From contig NZ_CP069128.1 of NCBI RefSeq assembly GCF_029637485.1, forward strand, positions 2,760,001 through 2,824,000: DNA of 64,000 nucleotides, in the 5' to 3' direction. The notes beneath the pieces were generated by a model. It searched no databases. It worked only from the letters and a program-made list of their open reading frames with translations, and was not told where the DNA came from. Positions 17,298 to 25,881 of the stretch are shown here, one piece after another. Made by a program: the position numbers and the translations under genes. The stretch comes from Sphingomonas sp. LHG3406-1. GTDB taxonomy: Bacteria; Pseudomonadota; Alphaproteobacteria; Sphingomonadales; Sphingomonadaceae. The first letter of the stretch is position 1. Each line of letters starts with the position of its first letter.

Positions 17298-17883
17298 GAT
17301 TGAACTCCTGAAGGCCGGCGGGGCTAACGAACGCATCGAGCTTCTGGTCCCATGGATCGGGCTCCAGAGCGCGGTCGAGCAACTGAAAGTGCCAGCCGAT
17401 CCCGACCAGCCGAGCCTTGGCCCGTAGACCATCGAGCGCCCGGTCGTAATGGCCCTGGCCCATGCCGATGCGATTGCCCCGGCGGTCGCAGGCGACGAGC
17501 GGGACAAGCACGAGGTCAGGCTCGACCGGCGGCGACGACAAGGGCGGCTGGAGGAGACCCCACGGCCCGGCCTCGCTCCCCTCACCCTCGCGGAAGGTCA
17601 TGCGCGAGTCGCGGGCGGCGAAGGCGGGCAGGGCGACGATCTTGCCGAGCGTCCGGGCGAGGGCGAGCGCGGGAAGCGGGCTCAGCTCCTCCTTCATCGG
17701 CTGATAACCGGCGATGACCTGGGCTCCGAACAGCAGCGGCTCGAGCAGCCGGGCGACCTCCGCCTCGAGCGCGGCGCGGGTCTCGGGATCAAGGCTCGCC
17801 GCATACTCGCGCCGCCTCTGCCTCATCTCGGCACGAAGCACGGCCTTGGCAGAGGGGGTAGGGGAGGGTGACGGGACCACCAT
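17287..17883 (-). CDS. fau: 5-formyltetrahydrofolate cyclo-ligase
   Basis: 198 residues from the ATG at 17883. It converts 5-formyl-THF to 5,10-methenyl-THF with ATP. Visible signatures are the N-terminal AEMRQRRREYAAS helix, GYQPMKEEL (substrate pocket with Glu), and the C-terminal DLVLVPLVACDRRGNRIGMGQGHYDRAL, the diagnostic G-x-G-x-G-Y-Y/H-D loop. The start lies immediately after the putative 3' end of the 6S RNA, the classical zapA-ssrS-ygfA arrangement. Confidence 0.93.
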   Translation of the reverse strand: MVVPSPSPTPSAKAVLRAEMRQRRREYAASLDPETRAALEAEVARLLEPLLFGAQVIAGYQPMKEELSPLPALALARTLGKIVALPAFAARDSRMTFREGEGSEAGPWGLLQPPLSSPPVEPDLVLVPLVACDRRGNRIGMGQGHYDRALDGLRAKARLVGIGWHFQLLDRALEPDPWDQKLDAFVSPAGLQEFNHGA

Positions 17884-18055
17884 GAGGTCGTTGCTCTGTA
17901 ATCCTCTGACGCCTCTAGCATCAGGTGGGAACCGTGTGTGCCAGGCCAGGGCCTGACCAGGGACAGCCCCCATGGATCGGGAATAGCCTCAGGGATTTCG
18001 CGAAGCTCGTGCCAGGCAGTACCCGTCGTCTTCCAACTTAGGCGCTTGCGACCTC
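17884..18055 (-). ncRNA. ssrS: 6S RNA (SsrS), ends approximate
   Basis: The ~155-bp gap between zapA and fau is where 6S RNA is encoded in most proteobacteria. The minus strand contains the characteristic GGTTCCCACCTGA segment and a long hairpin-forming centre. The outer ends can pair: GAGGTCG at 18049-18055 (inside the zapA 3' end) with CGACCTC at 17884-17890, and next to it GCGCCT with AGGCGT, giving the long closing stem expected of 6S RNA. It would sequester the housekeeping RNA polymerase holoenzyme in stationary phase. The 5' end would then overlap the last codons of zapA. Confidence 0.75.
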
Positions 18056-18361
18056 TTTCTCAAGGTGAGCGGCGAGCCTTTCGAGGCGCTCGGCCAGCGC
18101 GTCCACCCGGCGCACGACCTGCGGGTCGGGCGGAAGCGGCGGGGGCGGCGGCATGACGCCATTCTTCTCGATCAGCTGGTCGGCCAGCAGGAGCGAGGCG
18201 AACAGCAGGGTCCGGCCCTCCGACAGTGCACCCAATCCGGCCAGGGCCTCGCGGCTCTTGCCGTCGACCAGCTGTGCGGCATGGCGGAGGTTATCCTCCT
18301 CGCCGTCGCGGCAGGCCACGCGATAGTGGCGTCCGGCGATGGTGATGTCGACTTCCGCCAT
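18038..18361 (-). CDS. zapA: cell division protein ZapA
   Basis: 107 residues from the ATG at 18361. The N-terminal domain MAEVDITIAGRHYRVACRDGEE is the standard ZapA beta-strand region that binds FtsZ. The middle helix (NLRHAAQLVDGKSREAL) and the C-terminal coiled coil (RRVDALAERLERLAAHLEKEV) mediate dimer/tetramer formation. A short poly-Pro linker separates them. ZapA cross-links FtsZ filaments at the division ring. Its gene follows a 58-codon coiled-coil gene by 4 bp. Confidence 0.92.
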   Translation of the reverse strand: MAEVDITIAGRHYRVACRDGEEDNLRHAAQLVDGKSREALAGLGALSEGRTLLFASLLLADQLIEKNGVMPPPPPLPPDPQVVRRVDALAERLERLAAHLEKEVASA

Positions 18362-18365
18362 GGAA

Positions 18366-18542
18366 TCAGGCCTCCACCTTGCGGATGATCGAGTCGAGCT
18401 CGGCGATGGCGTCTCGCACCTTGGCGCGCAGCCGTTCCTCGCCTTCGCCGCTGCGGCGGCCGAGCTGTTCGGATACGCGCTCCACCCGGGCAAGCGCCCG
18501 CTCGGCGCGGGTCAGCGCCGCTTCCAGTGCTTCCTGTGTCAT
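18366..18542 (-). CDS. 58-residue coiled-coil protein upstream of zapA
   Basis: The frame from the ATG at 18542 to the TGA at 18366-18368 encodes MTQEALEAALTRAERALARV and continues as an almost uninterrupted charged amphipathic helix ending IRKVEA. Its coding quality is good (GC-rich third positions), it lies 4 bp upstream of zapA, and both appear to be one operon. The family is not recognised; by location and coiled-coil nature it may act with ZapA or in the divisome, which is inference only. Confidence 0.75.
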   Translation of the reverse strand: MTQEALEAALTRAERALARVERVSEQLGRRSGEGEERLRAKVRDAIAELDSIIRKVEA

Positions 18543-18676
18543 GTCCCTGACCTATGCCTTGTGCGGGGCCGTGCCAAGCGGCGCGGGTGTTGACGCTCAA
18601 CGGCTCACCGCCCAAAGGGGCCGCACTATCGGCACCGCCGACTCTGGCCGGGCCGTCACGAACAAGCGGAGCTTCG

Positions 18677-20740
18677 ATGCAGCCGACCCAGCGCCGTCTC
18701 GCCAATGCCATCCGGGCCTTGGCCATGGACGCGGTCGAGGCCGCAAATTCGGGCCATCCCGGCATGCCGATGGGCATGGCCGACGCGGCGACCGCCCTGT
18801 TCACCCGAGTGATGAAGTACGATCCGGCGGATCCCAGGTGGCCGGACCGCGACCGCTTCGTGCTGTCGGCCGGTCACGGATCGATGCTCATCTACGCGCT
18901 GCTCCATCTGACCGGCTACGAACGGCCGACGATGGAGGACATCAAGCGCTTCCGTCAGCTGCACAGCCCCTGCGCCGGCCACCCCGAGAACTTCGAGCTG
19001 GCGGGCATCGAGACCACCACCGGTCCTCTGGGCCAGGGCCTTGCCACCGCCGTCGGCATGGCAATCGCCGAGCGCCACCTCAATGCTGTCTACGGTGACG
19101 ACCTCGTTGATCACCGCACCTATGTGATTGCGGGCGACGGCTGCCTTATGGAAGGCATCAACCACGAGGCGGTCGGTCTTGCCGGCCATCTCAAGCTCGG
19201 CCGGCTGATCGTCCTGTGGGACGACAACAAGATCACCATCGACGGCTCGACCGACCTTAGCCGCTCCGAAGACGTCATGGCCCGCCATGCGGCGAGCGGA
19301 TGGCAGACGATCGAATGTGACGGCCTCGACGCCGGCAAGGTCGCGCAGGCGCTGGAGAAGGCCAATGCCGACCCGCGCCCGACCCTGATCCGCTGCAGGA
19401 CGGTGATCGGCTATGGCGCACCCAACAAGCAGGGCACATCCGCGACCCACGGCGCGGCCCTCGGCAAGGCCGAGGTCGAGGCCGCTCGCAAGGAACTAGG
19501 GCTCGAGCCGCGGGAATTCACCATTCCCGCCGACGTGCGCGACGCCTGGTTGAAGGCTGGCGGTCGCGGCGCTGCCGAACGCGCGGCTTGGGAACAGCGT
19601 CTGGCGAAGAGCGGCAAGGCCGACGAATTCCGTCGCCGCATGGCCGGCGAGGTCGATGGCCGCTGGCTCCAGCCCTACCTCGACGAACTATTGAAGAGCC
19701 CGCCGACCGTCGCCACCCGCAAGGCGTCGGAGATGGCGCTGGAGGTGATCAATACGGCGGTGCCGGCAACCATCGGCGGTTCGGCCGACCTCACCGGTTC
19801 CAACAACACCAAGACCAAGTCGACCGGTCCGCTGACGGCCGAGGATTATGCCGGACGCTATGTCTACTACGGCATCCGCGAATTCGGCATGGCCGCGGCG
19901 ATGAACGGCATGGCGCTGCATGGCGGCGTCATTCCCTATGGCGGCACCTTCCTCGTCTTCTCCGACTATTGCCGCGCGGCCATCCGCCTGTCGGCGCTGC
20001 AGAATGCCCGGGTCGTCTATGTCATGACCCACGACAGCATCGGCCTCGGCGAGGACGGCCCGACCCACCAGCCGGTCGAACATGTCATGAGCCTGCGCCT
20101 GATGCCGAACCTCGAGGTATGGCGGCCGGCCGACGCGGTCGAGACGGCGGAATGCTGGGCCGAGGCGCTGAAGCAGGACGGACCGTCGGTGCTGTGCCTG
20201 TCGCGCCAGAATCTGAAGCCGATCCGCGCTGAAGCATCCGCCGACAATCTCAGCGCGCGCGGCGGCTATGTCGTGCGGGATGCGGTAGACCCGAAGGTCA
20301 TTCTCATCGCCACCGGGTCCGAAGTGGAAATCGCCCTTGAGGCGGCCGAGCGGCTGAATGGGGAGGGCGTCGCGGCACGGGTCGTCAGCCTGCCCAACTG
20401 GCGTCGCTTCGAGGCGCAGGACGATGGCTATCGTGAGCAGGTGCTGCCGGACGTCCCGCCGGAGAAGATCCTGCGCGTCTCGATCGAGGCCGGCACGACC
20501 TTCGGCTGGGAGCGGCTGACCATGGCCCGCGGCCTCCGCTTCGGTCTCGACGGCTTCGGCGCGAGCGCGCCCGCCAAGGACCTCTACGACCATTTCGGCC
20601 TGACCGCCGACAAGATCGTGCCGCAGGTGTTGGAGCGCCTCAAGGAACTTGGCGGCGGCGCAAGCGCTTCGGCTGGCAATGAGGGCGCATCCGCGGCCGG
20701 CGCCGCCTCGCTTGCCGAGGCAGAGGCGCACCCGAGTTAG
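18677..20740 (+). CDS. tkt: transketolase
   Basis: 687 residues from the ATG at 18677 (AAGCGGA upstream). It transfers two-carbon ketol units between sugar phosphates in the pentose phosphate pathway using thiamine diphosphate. Seen: ANSGHPGMPMG, the TPP motif GDGCLMEG...(about residue 155) ending in N, the pyrimidine domain around DSIGLGEDGPTHQPVEH, and the C-terminal IATGSEVEIAL domain. The last ~28 residues form an Ala/Ser/Gly/Glu tail beyond the usual end. It heads a carbon-metabolism run with gap, pgk and the aldolase. Confidence 0.96.
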   Translation: MQPTQRRLANAIRALAMDAVEAANSGHPGMPMGMADAATALFTRVMKYDPADPRWPDRDRFVLSAGHGSMLIYALLHLTGYERPTMEDIKRFRQLHSPCAGHPENFELAGIETTTGPLGQGLATAVGMAIAERHLNAVYGDDLVDHRTYVIAGDGCLMEGINHEAVGLAGHLKLGRLIVLWDDNKITIDGSTDLSRSEDVMARHAASGWQTIECDGLDAGKVAQALEKANADPRPTLIRCRTVIGYGAPNKQGTSATHGAALGKAEVEAARKELGLEPREFTIPADVRDAWLKAGGRGAAERAAWEQRLAKSGKADEFRRRMAGEVDGRWLQPYLDELLKSPPTVATRKASEMALEVINTAVPATIGGSADLTGSNNTKTKSTGPLTAEDYAGRYVYYGIREFGMAAAMNGMALHGGVIPYGGTFLVFSDYCRAAIRLSALQNARVVYVMTHDSIGLGEDGPTHQPVEHVMSLRLMPNLEVWRPADAVETAECWAEALKQDGPSVLCLSRQNLKPIRAEASADNLSARGGYVVRDAVDPKVILIATGSEVEIALEAAERLNGEGVAARVVSLPNWRRFEAQDDGYREQVLPDVPPEKILRVSIEAGTTFGWERLTMARGLRFGLDGFGASAPAKDLYDHFGLTADKIVPQVLERLKELGGGASASAGNEGASAAGAASLAEAEAHPS

Positions 20741-20767
20741 TTTTTCCTTCGCGGCTTCGAACAAGGG

Positions 20768-20845
20768 CTCGTTCGCCCTGAGCGAAGTCAAAGGGCGCTC
20801 GCGCCACACCGCAACAGGGCTTCGACTTCGCTCAGCCCGAACGAG
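20768..20845. repeat. palindromic repeat upstream of gap (REP-like, family B)
   Basis: Arms at 20768-20789 (contains CCCTGAGCGAAGTC) and 20824-20845 (contains GACTTCGCTCAG) are inverted copies with about 20 of 22 positions matching, separated by 34 nt. The element lies in the tkt-gap gap, its end 17 nt before the gap ATG. A second copy follows gap at 21886-21967. Confidence 0.85.
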
Positions 20846-20862
20846 TTTGGGAGAATGAAGTA

Positions 20863-21870
20863 ATGACCAAAGTCGCCATCAACGGGTTTGGACGGATCGG
20901 CCGTCTGGTCGCGCGGGCCATCCTCGAGCGGCCCGACTGCGGCCTCGAACTGGTCGCCATCAATGACCTTGCCGATGCCAAGTCCAACGCCTGGCTGTTC
21001 AGCCGCGACAGCGTCCATGGTCGCTTCCCGGGCGACGTGAAGGCCGAGGGCGATGCGATCATCATCAACGGCAAGCGCATCGCGGTGACCGCCGAGCGCG
21101 ACCCCGCCAACCTCCCGCACAAGGAGCATGGGGTCGAGCTGGCGCTGGAGTGCACCGGCTTCTTCACCTCCAAGGAAGGCGGCGAGAAGCACATCGCCGC
21201 CGGTGCAAGGCGCGTGCTCATCTCCGCCCCGGCGAAGGGCGCGGACCTCACGGTCGTCTACGGCGTCAATCACGACAAGCTCACGGCCGAGCATCGCGTC
21301 GTTTCCAACGCCAGCTGCACGACCAACTGTCTGGCGCCTGTCGCCAAGGTGCTGAACGATGCCATCGGCATCGAACGCGGGCTGATGACCACCATCCACG
21401 CCTACACCAACGACCAGAAGATCCTGGACCAGATCCATTCCGACATGCGCCGCGCCCGCGCCGCCGGCATGAGCATGATTCCGACCACCACCGGTGCCGC
21501 CCGCGCGGTCGGCGAGGTGCTTCCGGAGCTCAAGGGCAAGCTCGACGGCTCGGCCATCCGCGTGCCGACGCCGAACGTCTCGATGGTCGACCTGACCTTC
21601 ACGCCGAAGCGCGACACCACCCTCGACGAGGTGAACGGCGTGCTCAAGGCAGCCTCGGAGAGCGAGCCGCTGAAGGGGATCCTCGCCTATACGGACGAGC
21701 CGCTCGTCTCGATCGACCTCAACCACAATCCGGCCAGCTCGACCGTCGACAGTCTCGAGACGGCGGTGCTGGAAGGCAAGCTGGTCCGCGTGCTCAGCTG
21801 GTACGACAATGAGTGGGGCTTTTCGAACCGCATGGTCGATACCGCCTGCGCAATGGCCAAGCTGGGCTAG
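20863..21870 (+). CDS. gap: glyceraldehyde-3-phosphate dehydrogenase, type I
   Basis: 335 residues, the normal length. It oxidises and phosphorylates glyceraldehyde-3-phosphate with NAD(P)+. The Rossmann motif [14 protein letters not shown] is at the N-terminus, the active-site [12 protein letters not shown] holds the catalytic Cys, HAYTNDQ the catalytic His region, and [15 protein letters not shown] the C-terminal signature. It is bracketed by two copies of the same palindromic repeat within the tkt-gap-pgk-fda cluster. Confidence 0.97.
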   Translation: MTKVAINGFGRIGRLVARAILERPDCGLELVAINDLADAKSNAWLFSRDSVHGRFPGDVKAEGDAIIINGKRIAVTAERDPANLPHKEHGVELALECTGFFTSKEGGEKHIAAGARRVLISAPAKGADLTVVYGVNHDKLTAEHRVVSNASCTTNCLAPVAKVLNDAIGIERGLMTTIHAYTNDQKILDQIHSDMRRARAAGMSMIPTTTGAARAVGEVLPELKGKLDGSAIRVPTPNVSMVDLTFTPKRDTTLDEVNGVLKAASESEPLKGILAYTDEPLVSIDLNHNPASSTVDSLETAVLEGKLVRVLSWYDNEWGFSNRMVDTACAMAKLG

Positions 21871-21885
21871 GCCGGTCACGAAAGG

Positions 21886-21967
21886 GTTCGTTCGCCCTGA
21901 GCGAAGTCGAAGGGCGCTGGACGGGGCCCTTCGACTTCGCGCTTCGCGCTCCGCTCAGGACTAACGA
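21886..21967. repeat. palindromic repeat downstream of gap (REP-like, family B)
   Basis: A second copy of the element found before gap. The left arm has TTCGCCCTGAGCGAAGTCGA, the right arm has CCCTTCGACTTCGC followed by a small insertion and CCGCTCAGGACTAACG. It separates gap from pgk by 113 bp and could form a stable mRNA hairpin between the two cistrons. Confidence 0.85.
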
Positions 21968-21983
21968 CGTTAGGAAATCTGAC

Positions 21984-23189
21984 TTGCCCAAGTTCCAATC
22001 TCTCGACGACCTCCCCACCGAACTCACCGGCAAGCGCGTCCTCGTTCGCGTTGACCTGAACGTGCCCATGCAGGACGGGGCCGTGTCCGACGCCACCCGG
22101 CTGCAGGCCGCGCTCCCGACCATGCTCGAGCTGTCGGACCGCGGCGCCGTGGTCTTGCTGCTGAGCCATTTCGGCCGGCCGAAGGGGCAGAACCGCCCGG
22201 ACATGTCGACCGCACTGCTGGTCAAGCCGCTGACCGACCTCACCGGACGTTCGGTGCGCTTCGTCGAGGATTGCGCGGGCGAATATGCGGCGCGTGCGGT
22301 CTCGACCATGACCCCTGGGTCGATCGCGGTGCTGGAGAACACGCGTTTCCATGGCGGCGAAGAGAAGAACGATCCCAATCTCAGCCGGAGCATCGCCGCG
22401 CTTGGGGACTATTACGTCAACGACGCCTTTTCGGCCGCGCATCGCGCCCATTCGTCGACCGAAGGCGTAGCGCACTTGCTGCCAAGCTTTGCAGGCCGGG
22501 CGATGGAAGCGGAGCTGAAGGCGCTTGAAGCCGCCCTTGGCAGCCCCGAACGGCCGGTCGCAGCCGTCGTCGGCGGGGCCAAGGTTTCCTCCAAGCTTGC
22601 CGTACTCGGCCATCTGGTCGGCAAGGTCGACCATTTGATCATCGGCGGCGGCATGGCCAACACCTTCCTTGCCGCACGCGGGGTCAAGGTCGGAAGATCG
22701 CTGTGCGAGCATGACCTGACCGGCGAGGCCGAAGCCATCCTCGACGCCGCCGATCGAGCGAACTGCACCGTCCACCTGCCCTATGACGTAGTGGTCGCGA
22801 AGGAGTTCGCCGCCAACCCGCCAAGCCTGCGCACCTGCAACGTCCACGAAGTCGCCGAGGACGAGATGATCCTCGATGTCGGCCCGGCGGCAGTCGAAGC
22901 GCTCGGCGACGCCCTGAAGACCTGCCGGACCCTCGTCTGGAACGGGCCCCTCGGCGCTTTCGAGACCCCGCCCTTCGACACGGCCACGGTGGCGCTCGCC
23001 CGCATTGCTGCTGCGCTGACGCAGGACGGCAGCCTGGTTTCGGTCGCCGGCGGAGGCGACACCGTCGCCGCGCTCAACCATGCCGGCGTCGCCGCCGACT
23101 TCACCTTCGTTTCTACCGCCGGGGGGGCTTTTCTGGAGTGGATGGAAGGCCGCACGCTGCCCGGCGTGGCGGCGCTCCAGCAGCAATAA
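21984..23189 (+). CDS. pgk: phosphoglycerate kinase (TTG start)
   Basis: 401 residues from the TTG at 21984, preceded by TTAGGA at 21971-21976; no ATG gives the conserved N-terminus. It transfers phosphate from 1,3-bisphosphoglycerate to ADP. Signatures: [16 protein letters not shown] (about residue 16), [10 protein letters not shown], the [12 protein letters not shown] nucleotide region, and the C-terminal [11 protein letters not shown]. The length is normal for bacteria. Confidence 0.95.
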   Translation: MPKFQSLDDLPTELTGKRVLVRVDLNVPMQDGAVSDATRLQAALPTMLELSDRGAVVLLLSHFGRPKGQNRPDMSTALLVKPLTDLTGRSVRFVEDCAGEYAARAVSTMTPGSIAVLENTRFHGGEEKNDPNLSRSIAALGDYYVNDAFSAAHRAHSSTEGVAHLLPSFAGRAMEAELKALEAALGSPERPVAAVVGGAKVSSKLAVLGHLVGKVDHLIIGGGMANTFLAARGVKVGRSLCEHDLTGEAEAILDAADRANCTVHLPYDVVVAKEFAANPPSLRTCNVHEVAEDEMILDVGPAAVEALGDALKTCRTLVWNGPLGAFETPPFDTATVALARIAAALTQDGSLVSVAGGGDTVAALNHAGVAADFTFVSTAGGAFLEWMEGRTLPGVAALQQQ

Positions 23190-23205
23190 GGACGAGTAAA
23201 GACCG

Positions 23206-24093
23206 ATGCAGTTCAACGACATGCGCGAGAAGATCGCAGCCGGACAGGGGTTCATCGCCGCCCTCGACCAGTCGGGCGGCTCCACCCCCAAGGCGCTCAA
23301 GGGCTATGGGGTCGAGGAAGACGCCTATTCGGGTGAGGAGGAGATGTTCGGCCTCATCCACCAGATGCGCAGCCGGATCATCACCTCGCCCTGCTTCTCG
23401 GGCGAGAAGGTGATTGGTGCCATTCTGTTCGAGCGCACGATGGACGGCGAGGTCGACGGGAAGCCGACCCCGGCCGCGCTGACCGAGCGCGGGATCGTCC
23501 CTTTCATCAAGATCGACAAGGGCCTCGAGGACGAGCGTGACGGCGTCCAGCTGATGAAGCCGATGCCGGAGCTCGACGCCTTGCTCACCCGCGCCAAGGA
23601 TCTCGGCGTGTTCGGGACCAAGGAACGCTCGGTCATCAATCTCGCCAACGAGGCGGGCATCGCGGCGGTGGTCGCCCAGCAGTTTGAGGTCGCGACCCAG
23701 GTGCTCCGCCACGGCCTCGTTCCGATCATCGAGCCGGAAGTGAACATCAAGAGCGCCGATCGCGACGCCTGCGACCGGCTGCTTCGTGACGAGATCCTCC
23801 GCCATCTCGATCGCCTGCCGGAAGGCAGCGAGGTCATGCTCAAGCTGTCCATCCCTGCAGAAGCCGGCCTGTTCCAGCCGCTGATCGATCATCCGCGCGT
23901 GCTTCGCGTCGTGGCGCTGTCGGGCGGCTTCAGCCGGGTTGATGCCTGCGCGCAGCTTGCGCAGAACCCCGGCATGATCGCGAGCTTCAGCCGCGCGCTC
24001 CTGTCGGACCTGCGCCACCAGCAGTCTGACGAGGAGTTCGACAAGACGCTCGGCACCGCCATCGACGAGATCCACGCCGCCTCGGTGGCCTGA
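23206..24093 (+). CDS. fda: fructose-bisphosphate aldolase, class I
   Basis: 295 residues. A Schiff-base (metal-independent) aldolase: the N-terminus FIAALDQSGGSTPKALKGYG and the catalytic-Lys region EVMLKLSIPAEAGLF are visible, together with GTKERSVINLANEAGI and VPIIEPEVNI. It cleaves fructose-1,6-bisphosphate to the two triose phosphates in glycolysis or gluconeogenesis. It starts 16 bp after pgk and is probably the last gene of that transcript; it converges on the regulator gene that follows. Confidence 0.92.
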   Translation: MQFNDMREKIAAGQGFIAALDQSGGSTPKALKGYGVEEDAYSGEEEMFGLIHQMRSRIITSPCFSGEKVIGAILFERTMDGEVDGKPTPAALTERGIVPFIKIDKGLEDERDGVQLMKPMPELDALLTRAKDLGVFGTKERSVINLANEAGIAAVVAQQFEVATQVLRHGLVPIIEPEVNIKSADRDACDRLLRDEILRHLDRLPEGSEVMLKLSIPAEAGLFQPLIDHPRVLRVVALSGGFSRVDACAQLAQNPGMIASFSRALLSDLRHQQSDEEFDKTLGTAIDEIHAASVA

Positions 24094-24108
24094 TCCCGGG
24101 CTGCGGAA

Positions 24109-25257
24109 TCAGCTTGCGCGGCGGCTCCGCAGCACGAGGCTGAAGGAGAGCGCGAGGGCGGCGATGAAGATCGCCCCCTCGATCGCGCCCGCCGCCGTAA
24201 GCAGCAGCGGCGACAGATCGCCAAGCAGGCGGCCGAGCGGTGCTTCGGGATGCGCGGCGGCGAGGCCGGCGAGGCTTCCCGCCATCATCTTGCCACCGCC
24301 GATCGTGACCAGCAGGCCCGCGACCGCTCCGATGAGCCCACCAACCGCTGCCAGTTGCGGGGGTAGCGCGTCCCGCTCCTGCTCCACCCGCCAGAAGGCG
24401 GCGCCGGCAAGTGCGCCGATCAGCAGCCCCTCGCTCCCGCCTGTGATTGCCAGCGGACGGCTGCCGATCAGCAGGGAAAAGGCATCAAGCCCGATCAGCC
24501 GCCCGAACGAGCCGACCACCAACCCACCGATGGCCCCGCCCAGCATCAGCGGGAACAGGCGCCCCGGCCCGACCAGCCTGCCGGCGGCAATGCCCAACCC
24601 CACGCCGACGCCTGCAAGCAGCCCGACCAGCAGGCAGACGCAGGTCATCACGAGCAGGATCGAGATGGCGCCGGTCCCGGCAGGCGGATCGGTCGCGGCG
24701 AGCAGGCCATAGCCAATTCCCCCGATCAGCCCCGCCGCTCCCCCGCCTGCCAGCCCGGCCCCGGCAAGAAGCAGCACCTCGGCTGGGGCGGAGGGTGGGT
24801 TCGAAGACGGGTTGGCGTTCAGGCCGCCAAGTGCCGGGTGAGTTGATGTTGCTTGCGGGAGAGCCGCGGGGATAGTGGTGGCTTCGACCCCGCTCATATC
24901 GTTCCCGCCGCCCGCCACCGCTGCAGCATCAGGACCCCCCACCTCCCGTACCGCCGCCACGAACCGATAGCCGTGCTTGGGCACCGTCTCGATGAACTTC
25001 GGACGCGCGGCTTCGTCACGAAGGGCCTTGCGGAGCGAGCGGATGCACTGGGTGAGTGCTTCGTCGGTGACCGGCACCCCGCGCCAGACCTCATCCATGA
25101 AACGGTCCTTGGTGATCAGCTCGCCCGGATGCCGCGCCAGCAGGAGCAAGGCATCGAGGTAGCGCTGGCTGACCTCGACCGCCGCCCCGTCACGGCTCAG
25201 ACGCCGTTCCGCAGCTTCCAGGCGGAAGCCGCCGAACTCCAGCACCGCATTGCTCAT
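24109..25257 (-). CDS. ToxR/CadC-type wHTH regulator fused to a polytopic membrane domain
   Basis: 382 residues from the ATG at 25257. Residues ~5-105 are an OmpR/PhoB-fold DNA-binding domain: LEFGGFRLEAAERRLSRDG, a recognition-helix region VTDEALTQCIRSLRKALRDE, and the wing FIETVPKHGYRFVA. A ~40-residue linker follows, then about 230 residues of Gly/Ala-rich hydrophobic segments, perhaps six to eight helices. Unlike CadC there is no large periplasmic sensor domain, so any signal would be sensed in the membrane. The start lies 93 bp from the divergent membrane-protein gene, a candidate target. Confidence 0.8.
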   Translation of the reverse strand: MSNAVLEFGGFRLEAAERRLSRDGAAVEVSQRYLDALLLLARHPGELITKDRFMDEVWRGVPVTDEALTQCIRSLRKALRDEAARPKFIETVPKHGYRFVAAVREVGGPDAAAVAGGGNDMSGVEATTIPAALPQATSTHPALGGLNANPSSNPPSAPAEVLLLAGAGLAGGGAAGLIGGIGYGLLAATDPPAGTGAISILLVMTCVCLLVGLLAGVGVGLGIAAGRLVGPGRLFPLMLGGAIGGLVVGSFGRLIGLDAFSLLIGSRPLAITGGSEGLLIGALAGAAFWRVEQERDALPPQLAAVGGLIGAVAGLLVTIGGGKMMAGSLAGLAAAHPEAPLGRLLGDLSPLLLTAAGAIEGAIFIAALALSFSLVLRSRRAS

Positions 25258-25350
25258 CCCCGTCAGCAAAGGCTCATCTCCCGCTCATGCCTTTCAGCAG
25301 AGCCAGGGGCAGGTGGACAAGCATCATCGACTAACGACAGGATGTTTCCC

Positions 25351-25872
25351 ATGACCGTCACCGGCAAGCCGCGCCGTCCCTTCCTTAATCCCTGGCGGAT
25401 CTTTGGCTGGGGTCTGGTCGCCACCCTGCTGTCGCTTCCCGCTATCCTGCGATTTCCATGGACCCCCGGTGACTTCATCGCCATGGGCATCATGCTCGGC
25501 ACGGTCGGGCTCGCCATCGAATTCCTGGTGCGCCGGTCCGGCAATGCCTTCGTCCGCCTTGGCGCCGTAGTCGGCGTGGTGACCTGCTTCCTGACGATAT
25601 GGGTCAACCTCGCGGTCGGCATGATCGGCAACGAGGACGACGCCTACAATCAGCTGTTCCTCATCCCCATCCTCGTCTTCATCGGCGGCGCCTTCGTCAC
25701 GCGCTTCCGACCATCGGGCATGACCATCGTCATGCTCATCGCCGCCGCCGTCCAGTTCGGCCTTGCCCTCGGGGGCATCGGGATCGACCCGCTCGGCGCC
25801 AGATTTACCATGGTGTTCGCCCTCTTCTGGCTGTTCGGCGGGGCCCTGTTCCGGGCGGGGGCGAAGCGCTAG
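25351..25872 (+). CDS. polytopic membrane protein of unknown function
   Basis: 173 residues from the ATG at 25351, which has AGGA at a good distance; an ATG three codons upstream is an alternative. Five membrane segments can be counted, with a short acidic loop (GNEDDAYNQ) between the third and fourth. The family is not recognised. It is divergent from the ToxR-like regulator and ends 9 bp before thiE, so it may be regulated by the former and co-transcribed with the latter. Confidence 0.7.
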   Translation: MTVTGKPRRPFLNPWRIFGWGLVATLLSLPAILRFPWTPGDFIAMGIMLGTVGLAIEFLVRRSGNAFVRLGAVVGVVTCFLTIWVNLAVGMIGNEDDAYNQLFLIPILVFIGGAFVTRFRPSGMTIVMLIAAAVQFGLALGGIGIDPLGARFTMVFALFWLFGGALFRAGAKR

Positions 25873-25881
25873 GGAGGCGCC

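Noticed and set aside
25873-25881. TPP riboswitch in front of thiE
   Set aside because: The gap to the upstream gene is only 9 bp; there is no room and no THI-box sequence.
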